Below are positions 36,414-49,400 of a DNA stretch of 64,000 nucleotides, piece after piece. Under the pieces are notes generated by a model. The model was not told the DNA's origin. It searched no databases and was given only the letters and a program-made list of their open reading frames with translations. Position 1 is the stretch's first letter, and each line of letters opens with the position of its first letter. The position numbers were made by a program, and so were the translations under genes. The DNA is from Nymphaea colorata (lineage: Eukaryota; Streptophyta; Magnoliopsida; Nymphaeales; Nymphaeaceae), in the NCBI RefSeq assembly GCF_008831285.2, contig NC_045150.1:5716001-5780000 (forward strand). The letters run 5' to 3'.

Positions 36414-38176
36414 TTCGGCAGTAGAAATAGTAGAACTCAGAAATGTCGAAGCCAACCCAAAAGGAAAGAGTCTGGACTGTCCAGTGCGAGGAATCATCAC
36501 CCAACTTCTGAGTAATGGAGTCGCGCACGGCGCACTTGTTCTGCTTTTCAGAAGCGTCCCTTGGCCTGCCAGCCTTTGCCATTTGTATGGATCAAATGCC
36601 TCCGCGTGGGGGTTGTATTTTGGGGTCTGTCTGCCTCTTTGGGTTGATTCGATGAAGGTGCATCTCCCATCCAATAGGTCAACGGATACTGTCTGGATTC
36701 GGTATCCAACTGAATCCGAGTTATTGCTAGATGGATTCATTCACTTGGGCGAAATATCTTTCTCATCTGATGGGCACTCATGTTTTATTAGTTTTTTCAA
36801 AACTTTTAGAAAAAAATTACAGATGGGCACTCATGTTTAACCTATAACAGATTGGTCTACTTACAAATCACCACCCTTTCTTACCGAAACAGATAGAGAC
36901 ATCGGAGAGGTTTTCGGAGAGGTTTTCAAAACTAATGCTCTCTCTGAGATGTGCACCTTTCTCTTTCTCATCTGATTTTCGGATGTCATTTCCAACCGAC
37001 CCATTCACATAACATCTCTCCCTCTCTCTCTCTTTCCCTGGTTTTACAAGAAACGAAGGTCCACCATCCAGCATCGATGCCTCGAAAGGGTATTGAATAA
37101 GCACTGATGGGAAATTCGAACCTAGAAAGATGGCAATCCCCATAATTCAATGCAAAATCTTCAAGGATGAACAAAAAGAACACTGCAACCTACTTTAAAT
37201 GGCTCTATCCCTTCTTTGCTTTATTAGCCACCATTTCAGGTATACAATTGTCATGCAATCTTTTGGGCATACAATTGTCGGCCTCCGCTTGACTTGTGGT
37301 TGTGCATCCAGGTACCTGATGTACACCACCCCCGCTCCCCACTCAATTATAACTTTAAAAATGTTTATTTAACCTATATAAAAACTTTGAAAATTGATAT
37401 TGGCAAAATTTTAAAACTATAGTCCAACCTCCTAATGAAAAATTATTAGTCCGTCGTGAATGCCATGATTCTAGCTTTGAAATGCAGGATTTTCTTTGTT
37501 CATTGAAGTTGCTATCCGTCACAGCTATTGTCTACTCGAGTCACTTCCCCACCATCCACATTACATCATTTAAGTTAGGAAGAGAGGTAAGTTGGGCATT
37601 TAAGGGTTTGTAACTCAAGTTATAACGATATTAAAAAGGCACTCCTCAAGGGGCTAGCATAGTTAGTGGGCTATAAGTTTGTAAGACGTAGATCTCTAGT
37701 CTAATTCTATTCTCGTAAGTGTCATGTTTTTGCATCTTATGGTGGTACAATGTAGTACCGGGTGCACCATTAACATCATTGATCCCAGCTCAAAGCCTCA
37801 AGAAACGGAAATGGAGAACTTTCAGGCCATCTGTAAGAATCTCTTGTCAAGTATCTCTTGTCCACTTGAAAAACCTTAAGAAGTACTTCCGTCATCAATG
37901 GCACGCAATTTTGTTAAAAAATAAACACGAGCGATACAAAAGAATTTTTCCAATTTTTTCCTTGACAGCTCGCCGCATGGGGAGGCCGGGCAGCCTAACT
38001 AATGTTTATGAAAAGTAGTCATTATATGGAGCACGAATAGCTCAGGGGCTGGAGAGGTCGGAAGTGGTTTCCTTGGTTTCGATCGGCCAATCTCAGGACT
38101 GTCTCAATTCATCCATGGGCACCCCCGTCTACGAAGGACGCTAAGTTGGGGCGTACCGCCACCGCCTTCGGCCACT
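36414..38176. other. Divergent intergenic region between the NTF2-like and GNAT genes
   Basis: The two genes are transcribed away from each other, so both promoters lie here. A short (CT)n run lies at 37018-37036. A SINE-like stretch is at about 37635-37720 (GGGGCTAGCATAGTTAGTGGG, then CTAGTCTAATTCT). The MAKAGRP... open frame at 36400-36582 may be an alternative exon 1. Confidence 0.45.
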
Positions 38177-40336
38177 ATGGAGGAGAACCGCGCACTTATT
38201 AGGGAGTTGCCTAGGGGAACCACTGATTCCCCGGTCGTGGAGGAGATAGTAAAGTTGGAGAGGAGGCTATTTCCCAAGCACGAGTCCCTCTCATCTTCCT
38301 TCTACCAAGAGCTGGGGAAGAAGAATGGTGGTCTGCTCTACTGTGTCCTCTTGGACGAGGGGAAGCCCAAGGAACAAGTCGTGGGTTACGTCATGTACTT
38401 CTTCCCGTCTTCCTTGTATGCCTCCGTCACGAAACTTGCAGGTGGTTCCTTCTCATTCCATCATCTTTCATATCATCATACGCCTTTCCATTTCTAGTAT
38501 TTAGCAAACAGTTAACCTTCGACTGTGTTCTTGCCTCGGCGATCCCCTTTTCATTTTTTGCTTTATAGTTCCAATTTGGTGTGTTGGTCTCGATGCCCTT
38601 GTCATTTTTATATCTCTGTTATGTATCAAAACATAAGAAGAAAGGATATGCTGAAGAGGATGATTTCTCTGATCTTTTTTTTTTTCTAACATTGAAATCC
38701 CATTCGGCAGTTTTTTCTTTTTTCTTACTGAAATCATTCGACTGGTTTGAGCACGATAGATTTGCATGTGGTGGCGAGAGGCTGTGTTAGTGATGGTGGA
38801 GAATTGATGGTAAAAAAAGACACAAAGATGGTCCTCTTTTCATTTTAAAGAAATTGGTGAATATGAAAACAGCAATTTTGTACAGACCAACTTAGAATGT
38901 GTGAATTTGCTTTGTGTTCTACTATAGTGGTATACAAATAGCATAGACGTCTACTACCCTCACACTCACCTTTTTAGAGTAATGGTCATTTTGTTCTTAT
39001 GATCAAAAAATGCTATCTTGAATCAGTTGAGTGCCAATTCCCTTTGTATAAATAGTGAAAACAAATATCTTTTGTAGACCACTAGCCATAACTAATGAAG
39101 TTCACTCTATTGGTAGGACTCTTCTATGCTACTTTGTAAAGATGACCAGATAATCTTCTCTATTTCCTTGTGGCAAACTCTGAGAAACCTTAGCAGAATC
39201 TTTCTAGAACCTCGAAGCTGTTCCCTAATTTCCATTTTGATGATCGGAGTGCACAAGTTTAGGCAAGATATCTCTGGACGAAGACCTGATCTTTGAACGG
39301 GAGAACAGTTGACCTGTTCTGTCTGTCATTGATTTGGATGGCTTGGCATGATTATATAAGAAAGCCTGAGTTCCTGATTTATGCATGGAGCCAAGAGTTG
39401 ATATGGCAAAAACTATGAATGACCATGAATTATCTTTGCAGAAGGATTATGATGCATTTAATATTCAAAATTTTGCTGACGCTATAAAAGATGTTTCCTC
39501 GTGGTTTTGAGTAGTCAAAATAGAAGATGGAATATTATCCTAAATGAAGGTGTGATAAGACAAGAAATGTATGCTTAGCAGTTAGCCTCTAGGTGCACTG
39601 GCGCAGATATGTTAATTGCAGCACTCATTTCAGCTGATCTTTTGGTAATTAAGACCTTTTGCCAAATCAGCATAAATCTTTTGGCTGTTAGACTTGTTTT
39701 GCCGCGGCTGTAGAATGAACGCAAACACTCCACAACTGGAATAATAATTCTGACCTGTCATCATTTCATCAAATCTTCTGCTTGCATTTTTCCTGTTTCT
39801 GAATCTCTGATCACACTGGTTTGGGATGTAAAACCTAGAGGGAAGCAATGAACGAGTGATGGGACAGACATTTTTCACTTGTTCTGTGCTATGAATCGGT
39901 CAGTTTCGATTGGCTTGGAATTTCTTGGGATAAGAGTTAAAGTGTTTAGGCTCCTTTGTATTATTATGTGTCAGAGATGAAGTTTCTCTTAGTAGTTTCA
40001 GAAAGACTGCTTCTTGCTCTTAATAGTATTCATAGGTTGTGTTTTTGTAATCCTTCTGGATACGTGTGCAGTCATCAACTAATATTGTTTGTGTTCTACA
40101 CAGTAAGAGAGAATTATAGAAGGAAAGGTTATGGGGAAGCACTACTTAAAGCTGCTATTGAAAAATGTAGATCAAGAAGAATTCAACGAATATGCCTCCA
40201 TGTGGATCCCTTGAGGAGACCAGCGTTGTGCCTCTACCAGAAGCTAGGGTTTCAAGTTGATAGCATAGTTGAAAGTTATTATTCTGCTGACAGGGATGCG
40301 TACAGAATGTACTTGGATTTTGATGTTAAAAAATGA
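38177..40336 (+). CDS. GNAT-family N-acetyltransferase, 2 exons, 165 aa
   Basis: Exon 1 is 38177-38441 and exon 2 is 40104-40336 (TGA), with a 1662-bp intron. The donor GCAG|GTGG and acceptor CTACACAG|TA join in phase 1. The start ATG follows a GC-rich leader (GCCACTATGG, a good plant context). The protein is a single GNAT domain: the N-terminal half has a beta-strand block ending GYVMYF, and exon 2 opens with the acetyl-CoA-binding motif R-R-K-G-Y-G (residues 94-99, the Q/RxxGxG/A signature). The typical C-terminal strand HVDP...ALCLYQKLGFQ and the YYSADRDAYRMYLDF tail follow. This is the pattern of protein or small-molecule N-acetyltransferases such as Arabidopsis At1g03650 and NAA-type subunits; the acceptor substrate cannot be read from sequence. 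The length is normal for the family and no damage is visible. Confidence 0.92.
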
Positions 40337-42261
40337 CTAAAGAAAAATGTTTTTTTGGTCTCTCGTTTTATTATTTTAGTATGTCCTATTTCTTTCTGGA
40401 AGAGAACAGAATTACTTGTATGATAGGGCATATTTTGGATATTTATAAGAGTTTGTCCAGATAATGTAGTGATTTTGTTGTTGGCACCACTCCATGAAAT
40501 GGTTTGTCTTATGAAAATTGGGGCTGAGAATGGCAGCTGCTGCCGTCCCCCTTTGTGCACTCATTTCTCCCTTCTTTCTATTTCCTGTGGAGCAAAAACT
40601 GCGGTGGGATCTTCAAGATGACAAAATCCGATATTGAAAATCTTACTTAGTATCAAAGCCAGTTTGTAGATTTCTTTCAAAAGGTATGTAAATCTAAAAG
40701 ATTTGTTCCTTCAATTATAAACCTCTCTCGCCCTTTTCCATGTATCTGTTTCCAACCTCTTCTTGAACAATTTATATTAGAACAAGCCGTACGTTCAGTT
40801 CCTGCCTCGACTTTGAACCAACATCATCTTCTATTTTCTGACATCAGATTATGAGATTTCTTGGTTCTCACATCAGTTTATGGGTTCTTTTTTCCCTTTT
40901 AGGGATTCAATCTGATCCAAAATCCGATGATTGCTTTGACAATGTACCCGTTTTCCTTTACTAGAAACATTCATATTGTGGCTGATTCTGCATCAAATGC
41001 GTTGTGTTACAAAATATTCAGTTTTCTTGGCGTTGAATTAACATTCTTTATTACGCCAATTTGCCCCTTTATCTGATATGACCCTTTCATATTCTGTTTC
41101 TTTCTTATTCTCTTATTGTTCTATTACATAAAACTCAAACTTGAACTCAGCCTATTAAGAAGCTGTTCCGCACTGCTATTCAATCAGTATGTAATTGACA
41201 ATATATACATCCTTCCAATCTCATCACAGAGAACAAATTGAGTTCCACAACAGACGGCAGTAATAATTTATAGTATCGTTCAAAAGCGAGCGAGAGAGAG
41301 AGACGCGCATGGTTCATATTGCAGTACCTATGTTTTTGTGAACCTCAAATTCACTGCTGCATATTCATTTGATAATTTTTCTCCTTGCTTTTTTTCCTCC
41401 TGCTTAACTCGATGGTCTCTTCTACTACACTCGGCTTTTTAAAAAACTTGATCGTGAATCAATTTGTTTCCAAAAATCTCACTCTACATCCTGGAAGACA
41501 TTAATCGTCCTATAAGAAACCAGGATCTGTCTAGCCATATGAATAAATGAATTCCAGACTTACCACTGCTTATCTTATAGGAAACAAAGGATGATTTTAC
41601 AACGTAAAATGTTTGTTATTGATACTATAACCGCTACACGGCTAAGCAGCTTTGATCCTAAAGAGAGAATTTTAAAATCTTAAGAAATAATGAATGCCAG
41701 TTATCAAATTTCTGAGTAAAGTGAAGACCATTACTGATTAGCTCACTATCGTAAGGAATGAGGTTTGAGACAGGGAAAAGGTCTAGCAAGCCCTCAACTG
41801 TTCGAGCGCTACATGCCTACTGCCACTCATTCAAGTTAGCTAGTGTTAAGTGTACATAAGCAGGAAAACCCACTAAAGGAGTCTCTCTCTGGGTTGAATT
41901 AAAGCTCTTCTTCTTGACTTGGGAATTTTTCTCTCGATGTTCGAAGTTATTATTTTCACATACGGTCTCTTGATTGATTACTTATTTTCAACTATACGGA
42001 TGTCACTGTTTTGCTGATTGCATATGCTGATCACATAGTCAGTATAAACAACTCAAACAACCATGTACACATTGTAAAGGGGTTGTTGATGAAGAACCTC
42101 ATGGGGGATTAAGATAGGGAATGTTTTGAACCTTATACCATCTCACAGTATCCTTGATTTGTTGAGCAAAAGTAGGAATCATATTTTGGGGTGAGTACTC
42201 AGTAGGGGAAACCTACCTAGCTGAAAGCCGAGACTCTCATCCAACCCTTCATTCCACTAGA
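40337..42261. other. Spacer 3' of the GNAT gene
   Basis: 3' flank of the GNAT gene, then AT-rich DNA with nothing recognised. Confidence 0.4.
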
Positions 42262-42356
42262 ATTTGTTTGGCAGTTGTAATACTCTACAGAATGTTTTAT
42301 GAATTTATTTCAATCTTTGTGACTGATTCATACAATGCTCCATTTGCCAAACGACC
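42262..42356. mobile_element. Short hAT-like MITE copy
   Basis: TTTGTTTGGCAGTTG on the left and GCCAAACGACC on the right form inverted ends. It abuts the next copy. Confidence 0.5.
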
Positions 42357-42362
42357 TTTTAG

Positions 42363-42496
42363 AGGTTGTTTGGCACCAGTAACAAATTGTTATTATCCAG
42401 TGAAATTGTCACAAAACATGAGGCAGATTCATTTCATGAATTTACCCCAAATTTTGGAACAGAATCATTGGTCTACTATGAGTGCCAAACAGCCTC
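42363..42496. mobile_element. hAT-like MITE copy in tandem with the previous one
   Basis: Left GGTTGTTTGGCACCAGTAAC and right AGTGCCAAACAGCCTCC form inverted repeats. The interior GAATTTACCCCAAATTTTGG is shared with the copy near 57440. Confidence 0.6.
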
Positions 42497-44419
42497 CTAA
42501 GGTTGGTGTCTCATTGCACTGCTCCCATTGCGCTTTATTATAAATCAACCAAGAACGTCTGGTTATGTTACTGTTGTGATGAAAATTTTTAGATACTGTG
42601 TCTGGTTATGCTAAAAACTGTATTTTTGACGGAGGATGCAAAACCTAGTTGCAGTAGCAAAGCCCTGTGCTTTGTGAGTGCTTTGTTAGCTTCACGAGTG
42701 AATGTTCTCGTACCCTATTTTACTGGTTTTTATACATAATAATTATACGAATTTGCTATTGATAGGAGTACGTCATAAGGGTTGGGCTGTTAGCCCATTA
42801 AAGCGGTACAAGAGGTGGATTCAGAACTGGTAAGTGGTAACTCAGACAAAACTATTGTAGACAAAAAAAATTAAAGGAGACCAGTGCACTACATAGCAAA
42901 CTTTAAAAAAAAAAATGTCATGAATGAAACTAACCATTTAAAGAAAGTAACTTTTCAAAAATTTTTGTAACATTTAAACAAGGCCGTTGATGCAGGATGT
43001 ATTCAAGCGTTCTGTGGCAATGCTTGGAATGGCGAGCTTGAACCAAATTGGGTTAAAGAGGGCTGATTAAAAAACTAAACTCAATATATGGGTTTTTCTT
43101 TCCTATGTCCAGAAGAATTTTATGTGGTATTTACGTATGGTATAGGCTTTTTTATGGAAAAGGTAAGACCCTTTAGAGGTGGGAATTTGTATGTGATATT
43201 AAAAGAAACAAAAAAGAGGGTGAATGATTCTTTTCATTCCAAAACTGAGAAAGGTTATATTCCAAATATTAAACACATAGATTTTTTAAGGTTCTTGAGA
43301 TAAATGGTTCCTTTTCTTGTTTTTGTTTTCGATAAAAAATGTGTGCTTTCGAGATGCCAAAATAGACAAATATCCACGTTATGTTCACTGAATTTAGTCA
43401 ATATCGATGATATCTTAATGAGCTCTCCCTGAGCTTTTTTATTGTTCTCCCTTTTCCTTCTTGGAGTACCCTTTCTACCCACAAGTTTATCGACAATGGG
43501 TTAGAGAACGAAGAGAAAAATAACAATAATAGTACCAAATCAGATCATATCCATAACAACAATGGTGCAAGCTTGCCAGGGCAGCTGACTGCAACAGTGG
43601 CTTGAACTAACAAAATAATTCTTAAGCAAACCCTTTTCAAACAAGTTCTAACTGTGGTTATCATCCAGTTATAAGCTAATATGTTGAAAAAGGCATTTCT
43701 ACCCTCCCCTTCATGAACTGCCCTTATATTTCTGTTATTTTCTCTTTGTTTCTAGTCCCAAGGAGCATAGCATAGCTGGCCTACCAGAGGGACATGCAAA
43801 GAACACATTCTCAATTTGATTCTTGTGAATACTACTCTTTTGACTATGATCGGTAACATGCATTACATTCAAGTTGAAAGGTATACCATAGGACCAAATC
43901 TCGAAGCAGCTCCAAACCCTTGGGGCAAGGAGAAGGAGGTGCCGCATATATTAGCAAGGCTTCAATTGTCTATTATAGCTACATAATTCTAATTCACCAG
44001 TCCTGCCTAAACACCCAATGTCAGATTTTTCGGGTTTTGTTAATCAGCATCATCTCTATCATTTGCCACCCACTGGCCAACCATACACTTGGTCGAGTAA
44101 TCATCTCTCACCCTGCCCATAAATCTTGGATCAAGTGCTAGGCACGCCATCCCTTTTAGACCTCCATCTTCATGTTCCACCGTGTCGTCTATCTGACCTT
44201 GGGACTTCAATTCTTCATTGTGGTCATGGTTTTCGGCCATTAAAACAATTTTGTCTTGAACAATCCTAATACGAAGATCCATAATTTTGTCAGTTAGTAA
44301 TACAATGATGGTCTGAACCCATTGACAATGGCCAAGTTGCTGAATTATGTCCAAAACTGGCGTGTTTAGTTCAGGCGATCATTTTCATGTTTCCATGCAA
44401 CACGGCGCAGGACATCAGT
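42497..44419. other. Spacer, nothing supported
   Basis: Several 60-100 codon ORFs (for example 44040-44354 minus) lack any recognisable domain. Confidence 0.4.
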
Positions 44420-44870
44420 TCTTGTAAACATGAGCTTTCTACTCCAGCATGATCTTTCTGTTGCAACCCTCCCTGCCTCTGATTTGGATAACCTCAGGGT
44501 ACACCAAGCTTCATTGACAACACAGTTAATCACCCATAGTCTGCATGACGAAGCCTGCTGGAAGCAGCGTTCTAGAGTTAAGTGGTGCGCTTTGGGTGAT
44601 TCCCACACTTGCTTTTTCCACTAGATAGCTTCACAAAACCATCAGCATAATTCTCTCTTATCGCTAGTTGTTTATGGCATTCCATTTTTTGGAGACGAGA
44701 TCCTACGTGTTTCCACCTTCTACTTTCGTCTTTCAGCAATTATAAATAGTCCCTAACATTATCATACCTCCTTCTATCCGTCGTACGGGGTTCTGTTTAC
44801 TTTCTCCAGCACTAGCCACTAGCATCCAAACCATATTCAAGGATTCAGAAATTTGCGTTGTAATTAAAGA
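44420..44870 (+). pseudogene. LINE (non-LTR) ORF2 fragment, endonuclease-RT linker
   Basis: Open reading over about 200 bases contains DEACWKQRSRVKWCALGDSH followed by FFH. This is the well-known plant LINE block (WKQRSRVKWL..GD.NTKFFH) just before the RT domain. Reading continues past a stop with more recognisable sequence (IPFFGDEIL) and then decays. No RT catalytic core is found after it, so a large internal deletion separates it from the next fragment. Confidence 0.72.
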
Positions 44871-45190
44871 TCTGGCTACAACTATGTCACATGAGTGAGA
44901 GGATGTATGTATATAATATATATATATATGTATGTATTTATAATATATATAATTTTAGTTTGTTTCTTAGCTTAATCTGTCCTTTTTTACTTTTATTACT
45001 ATACATGAAAAAAAAAAGAATGGGGAGAAGAAAAAACAATGAAAATTATTTTAAAATTGCATAAGAAAGGATGTGGCTGGGGTGCGTGTCGGAGCAGCAC
45101 CAGCACCAACATCATGTCAACATGGGTGTGACTCCATTTTTTGAAGAGTCTATCTCATAGGGCTGGAGAGAAGGCGCCATCTTTACAGTT
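44741..45190. other. Spacer between LINE fragments with AT repeat
   Basis: Contains decayed LINE sequence at first, then an (AT)n/TATG stretch at about 44905-44955, then unremarkable DNA. No gene seen. Confidence 0.4.
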
Positions 45191-45643
45191 TAACAAACTT
45201 TACTCCCTCCCATGCCACCTTGTTTCCTAAGCACATTTTGTGGTCTTCTAGCCTACCCTCTTGCCCCAAGCTACATGTTTGGTTTGATCTACATGATCGT
45301 CCAAACTCAATGTATGCTACAATATTGGGGCCTCACCCTTGCTAGTCTGTGTGTTCTTTGTCAGATCATTGACGAGAGCATCTATCATCTGTTTTGGGCT
45401 TGTCTTGAGGTCGAACGCTTGTATATAGCTTCTTGGCTGCGTCTCTCACTGACTTCTCTTTCCCTTGCTTTGCTCGAGACGTTTTGTTTGGCCCATGTTT
45501 CTTTTGGCAGACTTGGCTTTTTATCTTTTGGTGGCACATTTGGACTACTTGGAATGACATTTTCTTTCGTGGCACCGCCTATGATTTTGGTGGCCTATTG
45601 CATGCTATTCGATGAGAGATTATGATGGTCCTTAGGGTATCCC
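45190..45643 (+). pseudogene. LINE ORF2 C-terminal fragment (zf-RVT domain), split by the copia element
   Basis: Two overlapping frames together show CVLCQIIDESIYHLFWACLE, the cysteine/histidine zf-RVT signature of plant LINEs, and then WHIWTTWNDIFFRG, the conserved W..W..RN.IFRG block. The copia insertion begins directly after 45643. Frameshifts are visible, so it is a relic. It belongs with 44420-44870 and 50664-50790. Confidence 0.7.
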
Positions 45644-46018
45644 TATAGAAAAACAAAGTAGGAGCAGAGCAAACACAGAATATAACGTGGTTCAGCTTAA
45701 TAAAGCCTATGTCCACAGTGGGAAAACACGTCAAGAAATTCTTATTAATTTAGTACTGATGGCGTGAAGGATATATATAGTGTACTAAGGATCTACGCTA
45801 TAAGGCAGTTTGCTACTGCCTTTTTTACAAAAGATTTCTTTCTTATCTTGATAAGATCTGGTTTGGTTTCCTTGTTTTCAGAATTTTGCCTTATCGCTGC
45901 GATGGTTGCAACAACATCGTTGCCATCTTCATCGCTAACCAAAAGATAAGGCCGTTGGCTGTTATGCGACTGATCTTTTCTACAATATGTGGTGATCTCC
46001 TTTCCATAATTGCTAACA
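45644..46018 (-). repeat. 3' LTR of the copia element
   Basis: Read on the minus strand it begins TGTTAGCAATT directly after the polypurine tract and ends GTTTTTCTATA at the target duplication. The terminal dinucleotides are therefore TG...TA rather than TG...CA. It aligns along its whole length with 50293-50658. Confidence 0.93.
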
Positions 46019-46028
46019 CTCCCCTTCA
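46019..46028 (-). other. Polypurine tract of the copia element
   Basis: TGAAGGGGAG on the minus strand, abutting the 3' LTR. This is the expected plus-strand priming site. Confidence 0.8.
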
Positions 46029-46059
46029 AACTAGCCCACAGAACAAGGCCGAGTTTGAT

Positions 46060-48220
46060 CTGTAAACTGTTGAAGACTTGCTTGGCTAGACTTTTGGTAA
46101 AGATGTCAACAATCTGATTTTTGGAACAGATAAATTTTGTCGGAGCGACACGTTCTCGAACATAATGAAAATCAATTTGAATGTGCTTGCTTCTTCTATG
46201 AGCCACAGGGTTCGCTGCCATAAAGAGGGAACTTTTATTATCACAATACAGGGAGCCTTATCTATTTGAATCCCTATGTCTTTCATTAGGAACTGAACCC
46301 ATGTAAGCTCTGTTGCCATCGATGCCATGGCTCGGTGCTCAGCCTCAGCACTGGATCGAGAAACAACATTTTGTTTCTTGGCACTCCAAGTAATGCAATT
46401 AGCACCAAGGTATATACAGAAACCGGTGGTTGAGCGTCTAGTATGGGAGCAACCTGCCCAATCAGAATCTGAAAAGGCATATATATCCAAGGAACTTTGC
46501 TTCAAAAATTGAAGCCCAAAATGTAGAGTTTCTTTCACATAATGCAGAATATGTTTAATCATTTGAAAGTGGGACTGTAACGGTGCATGCATAAACTGGC
46601 TGATGTAATTGACGGCAAACGAGATGTCCGGACGAGTAAGACAAAGATACTGAAGTGAACCAACAACTTGCCTGTAAAAGGTAACATCGTCAAAAGACTT
46701 ATCTTCTGCTTGTAGTTTATGTATTTTTGTACTCATGGAAGTGTTACAAGGCTTAGAGTCTTGCATCTTAGCCTTTTCCAAAATATCCTTTGCATACTTT
46801 GTTTGACAAAGTATGAGACCGTGATTTGTCCAGGCAACTTTATCGCCTAAAAAATAAGTTACGCGACTAAGATCCTTAACAGGAAACTCACTACAGAAAG
46901 TATCAACAAATTTTTGCAATGCTAAAGCACAGCTTCCCGTTATAATCATATCATCAACATATATTAAAAATATGAGAGTAACAGGTCCTTGATGCAAGGT
47001 GAACATGGAGTGATCGGCAAAACTGATAGAAAACCCATAATCAAGGAGAAAAGTACTTAACCTGGCATACCATGCTCATGACGCTTGCTTCAAACCATAT
47101 AAAGCTCGTTGTAATTTGCAGACATGATCAAGTTTAGATTCATCTATGTATCCAGGGGGTTGCCGCATGTACACATCTTCACGAATCATCCCATACAAGA
47201 AAGCATTTTTAATATCCAGCTGCCTGAGAACCCATCCTTTTACAAGAGTAACAGTGATAACCATTCGAACCGTGGTTTGTCGCACAATCGGAGAAAATGT
47301 CTCATGAAAATCTATACCCTCCTTTTGAGAGAATCCCCGAGCAACAAGTCTGGCCTTCAGTTTGTCTAGGGTCCCGTCGGATTTTAACTTGGTTTTAAAC
47401 ACCCATTTGGATCCTACCAAGTTCATCGTGTGGTCATAAGGAACTAAAACCCAAGTTCTGTTTTCAATGAGAGCCTTCATCTCATTGTCCATAGCTTTCT
47501 TCCATCCAACATGATGCAAAGTTTGATTGACATTAGTGGGTTCTTTGGGAATATTCTCATATAAGATATGAAGATTAGCATACCTTGGATTAGGCTTATA
47601 TGTCCCCACCATTGATCTGGTGGTCATGGTTTTCACAGGAGTAGCGATAGATTCCGTAGAAGTCTAAGATGGAACATTTGCTTCAGGGCTTGTAAGGTGG
47701 TCTGTCTCCAGTAGCACATTATTGACGTCCTGATGTTGATCCATATGGGTAGAGCTATCTGAACTTATATGATTGACTGCTGGTTGTTCTTGGGCAGTGT
47801 CAAGAGGCGTTCCAGCACAAGACTGTATGAGAATGTCTTGAGGGTGGCTGGTATTTCCTTCATGAATAGTAGGCTGATCATCAACTACGGTGGATGGAGG
47901 TTGTTCAACGGATTTCTGACTGTGTGAACCATGCAGCTCAGTCCATTCATCAAAAGCCAAAGTTAGTCCATGTCCATCATATAATTTTGCAGGATTCTTA
48001 TAAGGAAAATACTGTTCATCAAAGCAGACATGATGAGAAACGAAAATCTTGCCTGTCCCCGGATACATGCAGCGGTATCCTTTATGATGTATACTATAGC
48101 CAAGAAAGATACAAGGAAGGGATCTGTGCTCAAGTTTGTCCTTTGCATAATCCCTTAAGTATGGAAAGCAACGACAACAAAAAAATGTGCAGGAAATCAT
48201 ACTTAGGTTGCCGACCAAAA
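46060..48220 (-). pseudogene. copia reverse transcriptase and RNase H, broken
   Basis: After the integrase C-terminal block (CIFLGYSIHHKGYRC) the RT domain opens with WVFKTKLKSDGTLDKLKARLVARGF and DIKNAFLYG. A TGA in GLKQAS*AWY (about 47073) interrupts it; that looks like a CGA-to-TGA change. The catalytic YVDDM follows at about 46950, then RNase H (SDSDWAGC, RRSTTGFC, SSAEAEHRAM). A final frameshift near 46220 separates the C-terminal tail (RSKHIQIDFHYVRE). Confidence 0.9.
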
Positions 48221-49400
48221 AATTTCAGGTATGGCAAATCCATATTCAAGGAGGATGAGGGTAGACGATTATGAGAAAAACTGCACTGCTAAATGCCTCA
48301 AATCAGAATCGTTTAGGAACCCCAGAGTGAAAAAGCATAGTCAAGCCTAACTCAGTAATATTTCGATGTTTTCTTTCAGCCATGCTGTTTTGCTGTTTCG
48401 TGTGGGCATAGGAAAATTGTTGTTTGATGCCAAGACTGCCCAAAAGTTGAGTAAATTTTGAACTGGTGTATTCTCCTTTCATGTCTGATTGAAAATTTTT
48501 TATTCTTGTATTGAACTGAATTTCGATAAATGTATGAAAGTGATCAAAACAATAAAAAATTTCAGACTTGCATTTTAATGGATAAAACCATGTAAATCGT
48601 GACCACTCGTCAATGAAAATAACATAATAGCGATACCCAAGATGCGACGCAACAGTTGTCATTCCCCATAAATCGTTCCCCATAAGTCAGAATGATTTTT
48701 TTCAAAAACTTCCATAGCTCTATTATCTCTTTCAACAAATGGAAGTTTACATGTTTTGCCTAACTGACAACTATGACAGATGGTAGATTGAGGAACTGAA
48801 GAACTGATGTCAATTAAATTATTTTGATGAAGATACTTGATGATGCCCAAATGCGGATGACCAAGCCTAGAGTGCCAAAAATCAGTAGAAACATGCCTAA
48901 ATCTGGATGAAAAGAAGGCTTCATGGAAATGACTAAAATCTTTAACGGTGCCATTAGAATCTCCAATGACGTAAACTCCATCTTTCTTACTGCCTTGTGC
49001 CACTATCTTGCCCATTCTCATGTCCTTTAAGCAGCAAGATGAAGAGGAAAACTCAAAGGTATAAGGTAAATCTGTGGTTATTTGACTTACGAACAACAAA
49101 TTTTTCTTCAATTGAGGAACGTATAACACTTTAGAGAGAGGAATATAAGAACCACGAACGACCAAATTTTCTTGACCAGTATGAGTTATGGGCAGAGATT
49201 TATCATTTTCAATAATCACACGATCAGAACCATGATAAATAGACTTGTTAGAAATCTTACCCACATCGCCAGTCATGTAGCTGGAGGCTCCCAAGTCGGC
49301 TAACCATTCAGCGTTGTTTCCATCATCAAGGGATAGAGCAGTCATGGCTTGTTGAGCGTCTTCTGCTTGATAACCATGATTGAAACGTTCAAAACACTTA
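48220..49400 (-). pseudogene. copia protease, pre-integrase and integrase core, broken
   Basis: The aspartic protease site reads ADLGAS where DSGAS/T is usual; the following blocks (VLYVPQLKKNLLFVSQ, WHSRLGHPH and the CHSCQLGK zinc half-site) are the GAG_pre-integrase region. The integrase core continues in another frame: FIDEWSRFTWFYPL, QSDMKGEY in place of the usual SDNGGE, and QQNSMAERKHR. The frame changes near 48660-48690 and stops again near 48303, so no polyprotein can be made. Confidence 0.88.

Noticed and set aside
36391-36840. 149-codon plus-strand ORF
   Set aside because: Antisense to exon 1 and upstream region of the NTF2-like gene; no domain.
44040-44354. 104-codon minus-strand ORF
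   Set aside because: No known motif; lies beside LINE debris.
45212-45625. 137-codon ORF that looks like a membrane protein
   Set aside because: The hydrophobic character is incidental; CVLCQ...HLFWACLE identifies it as the LINE zf-RVT region.
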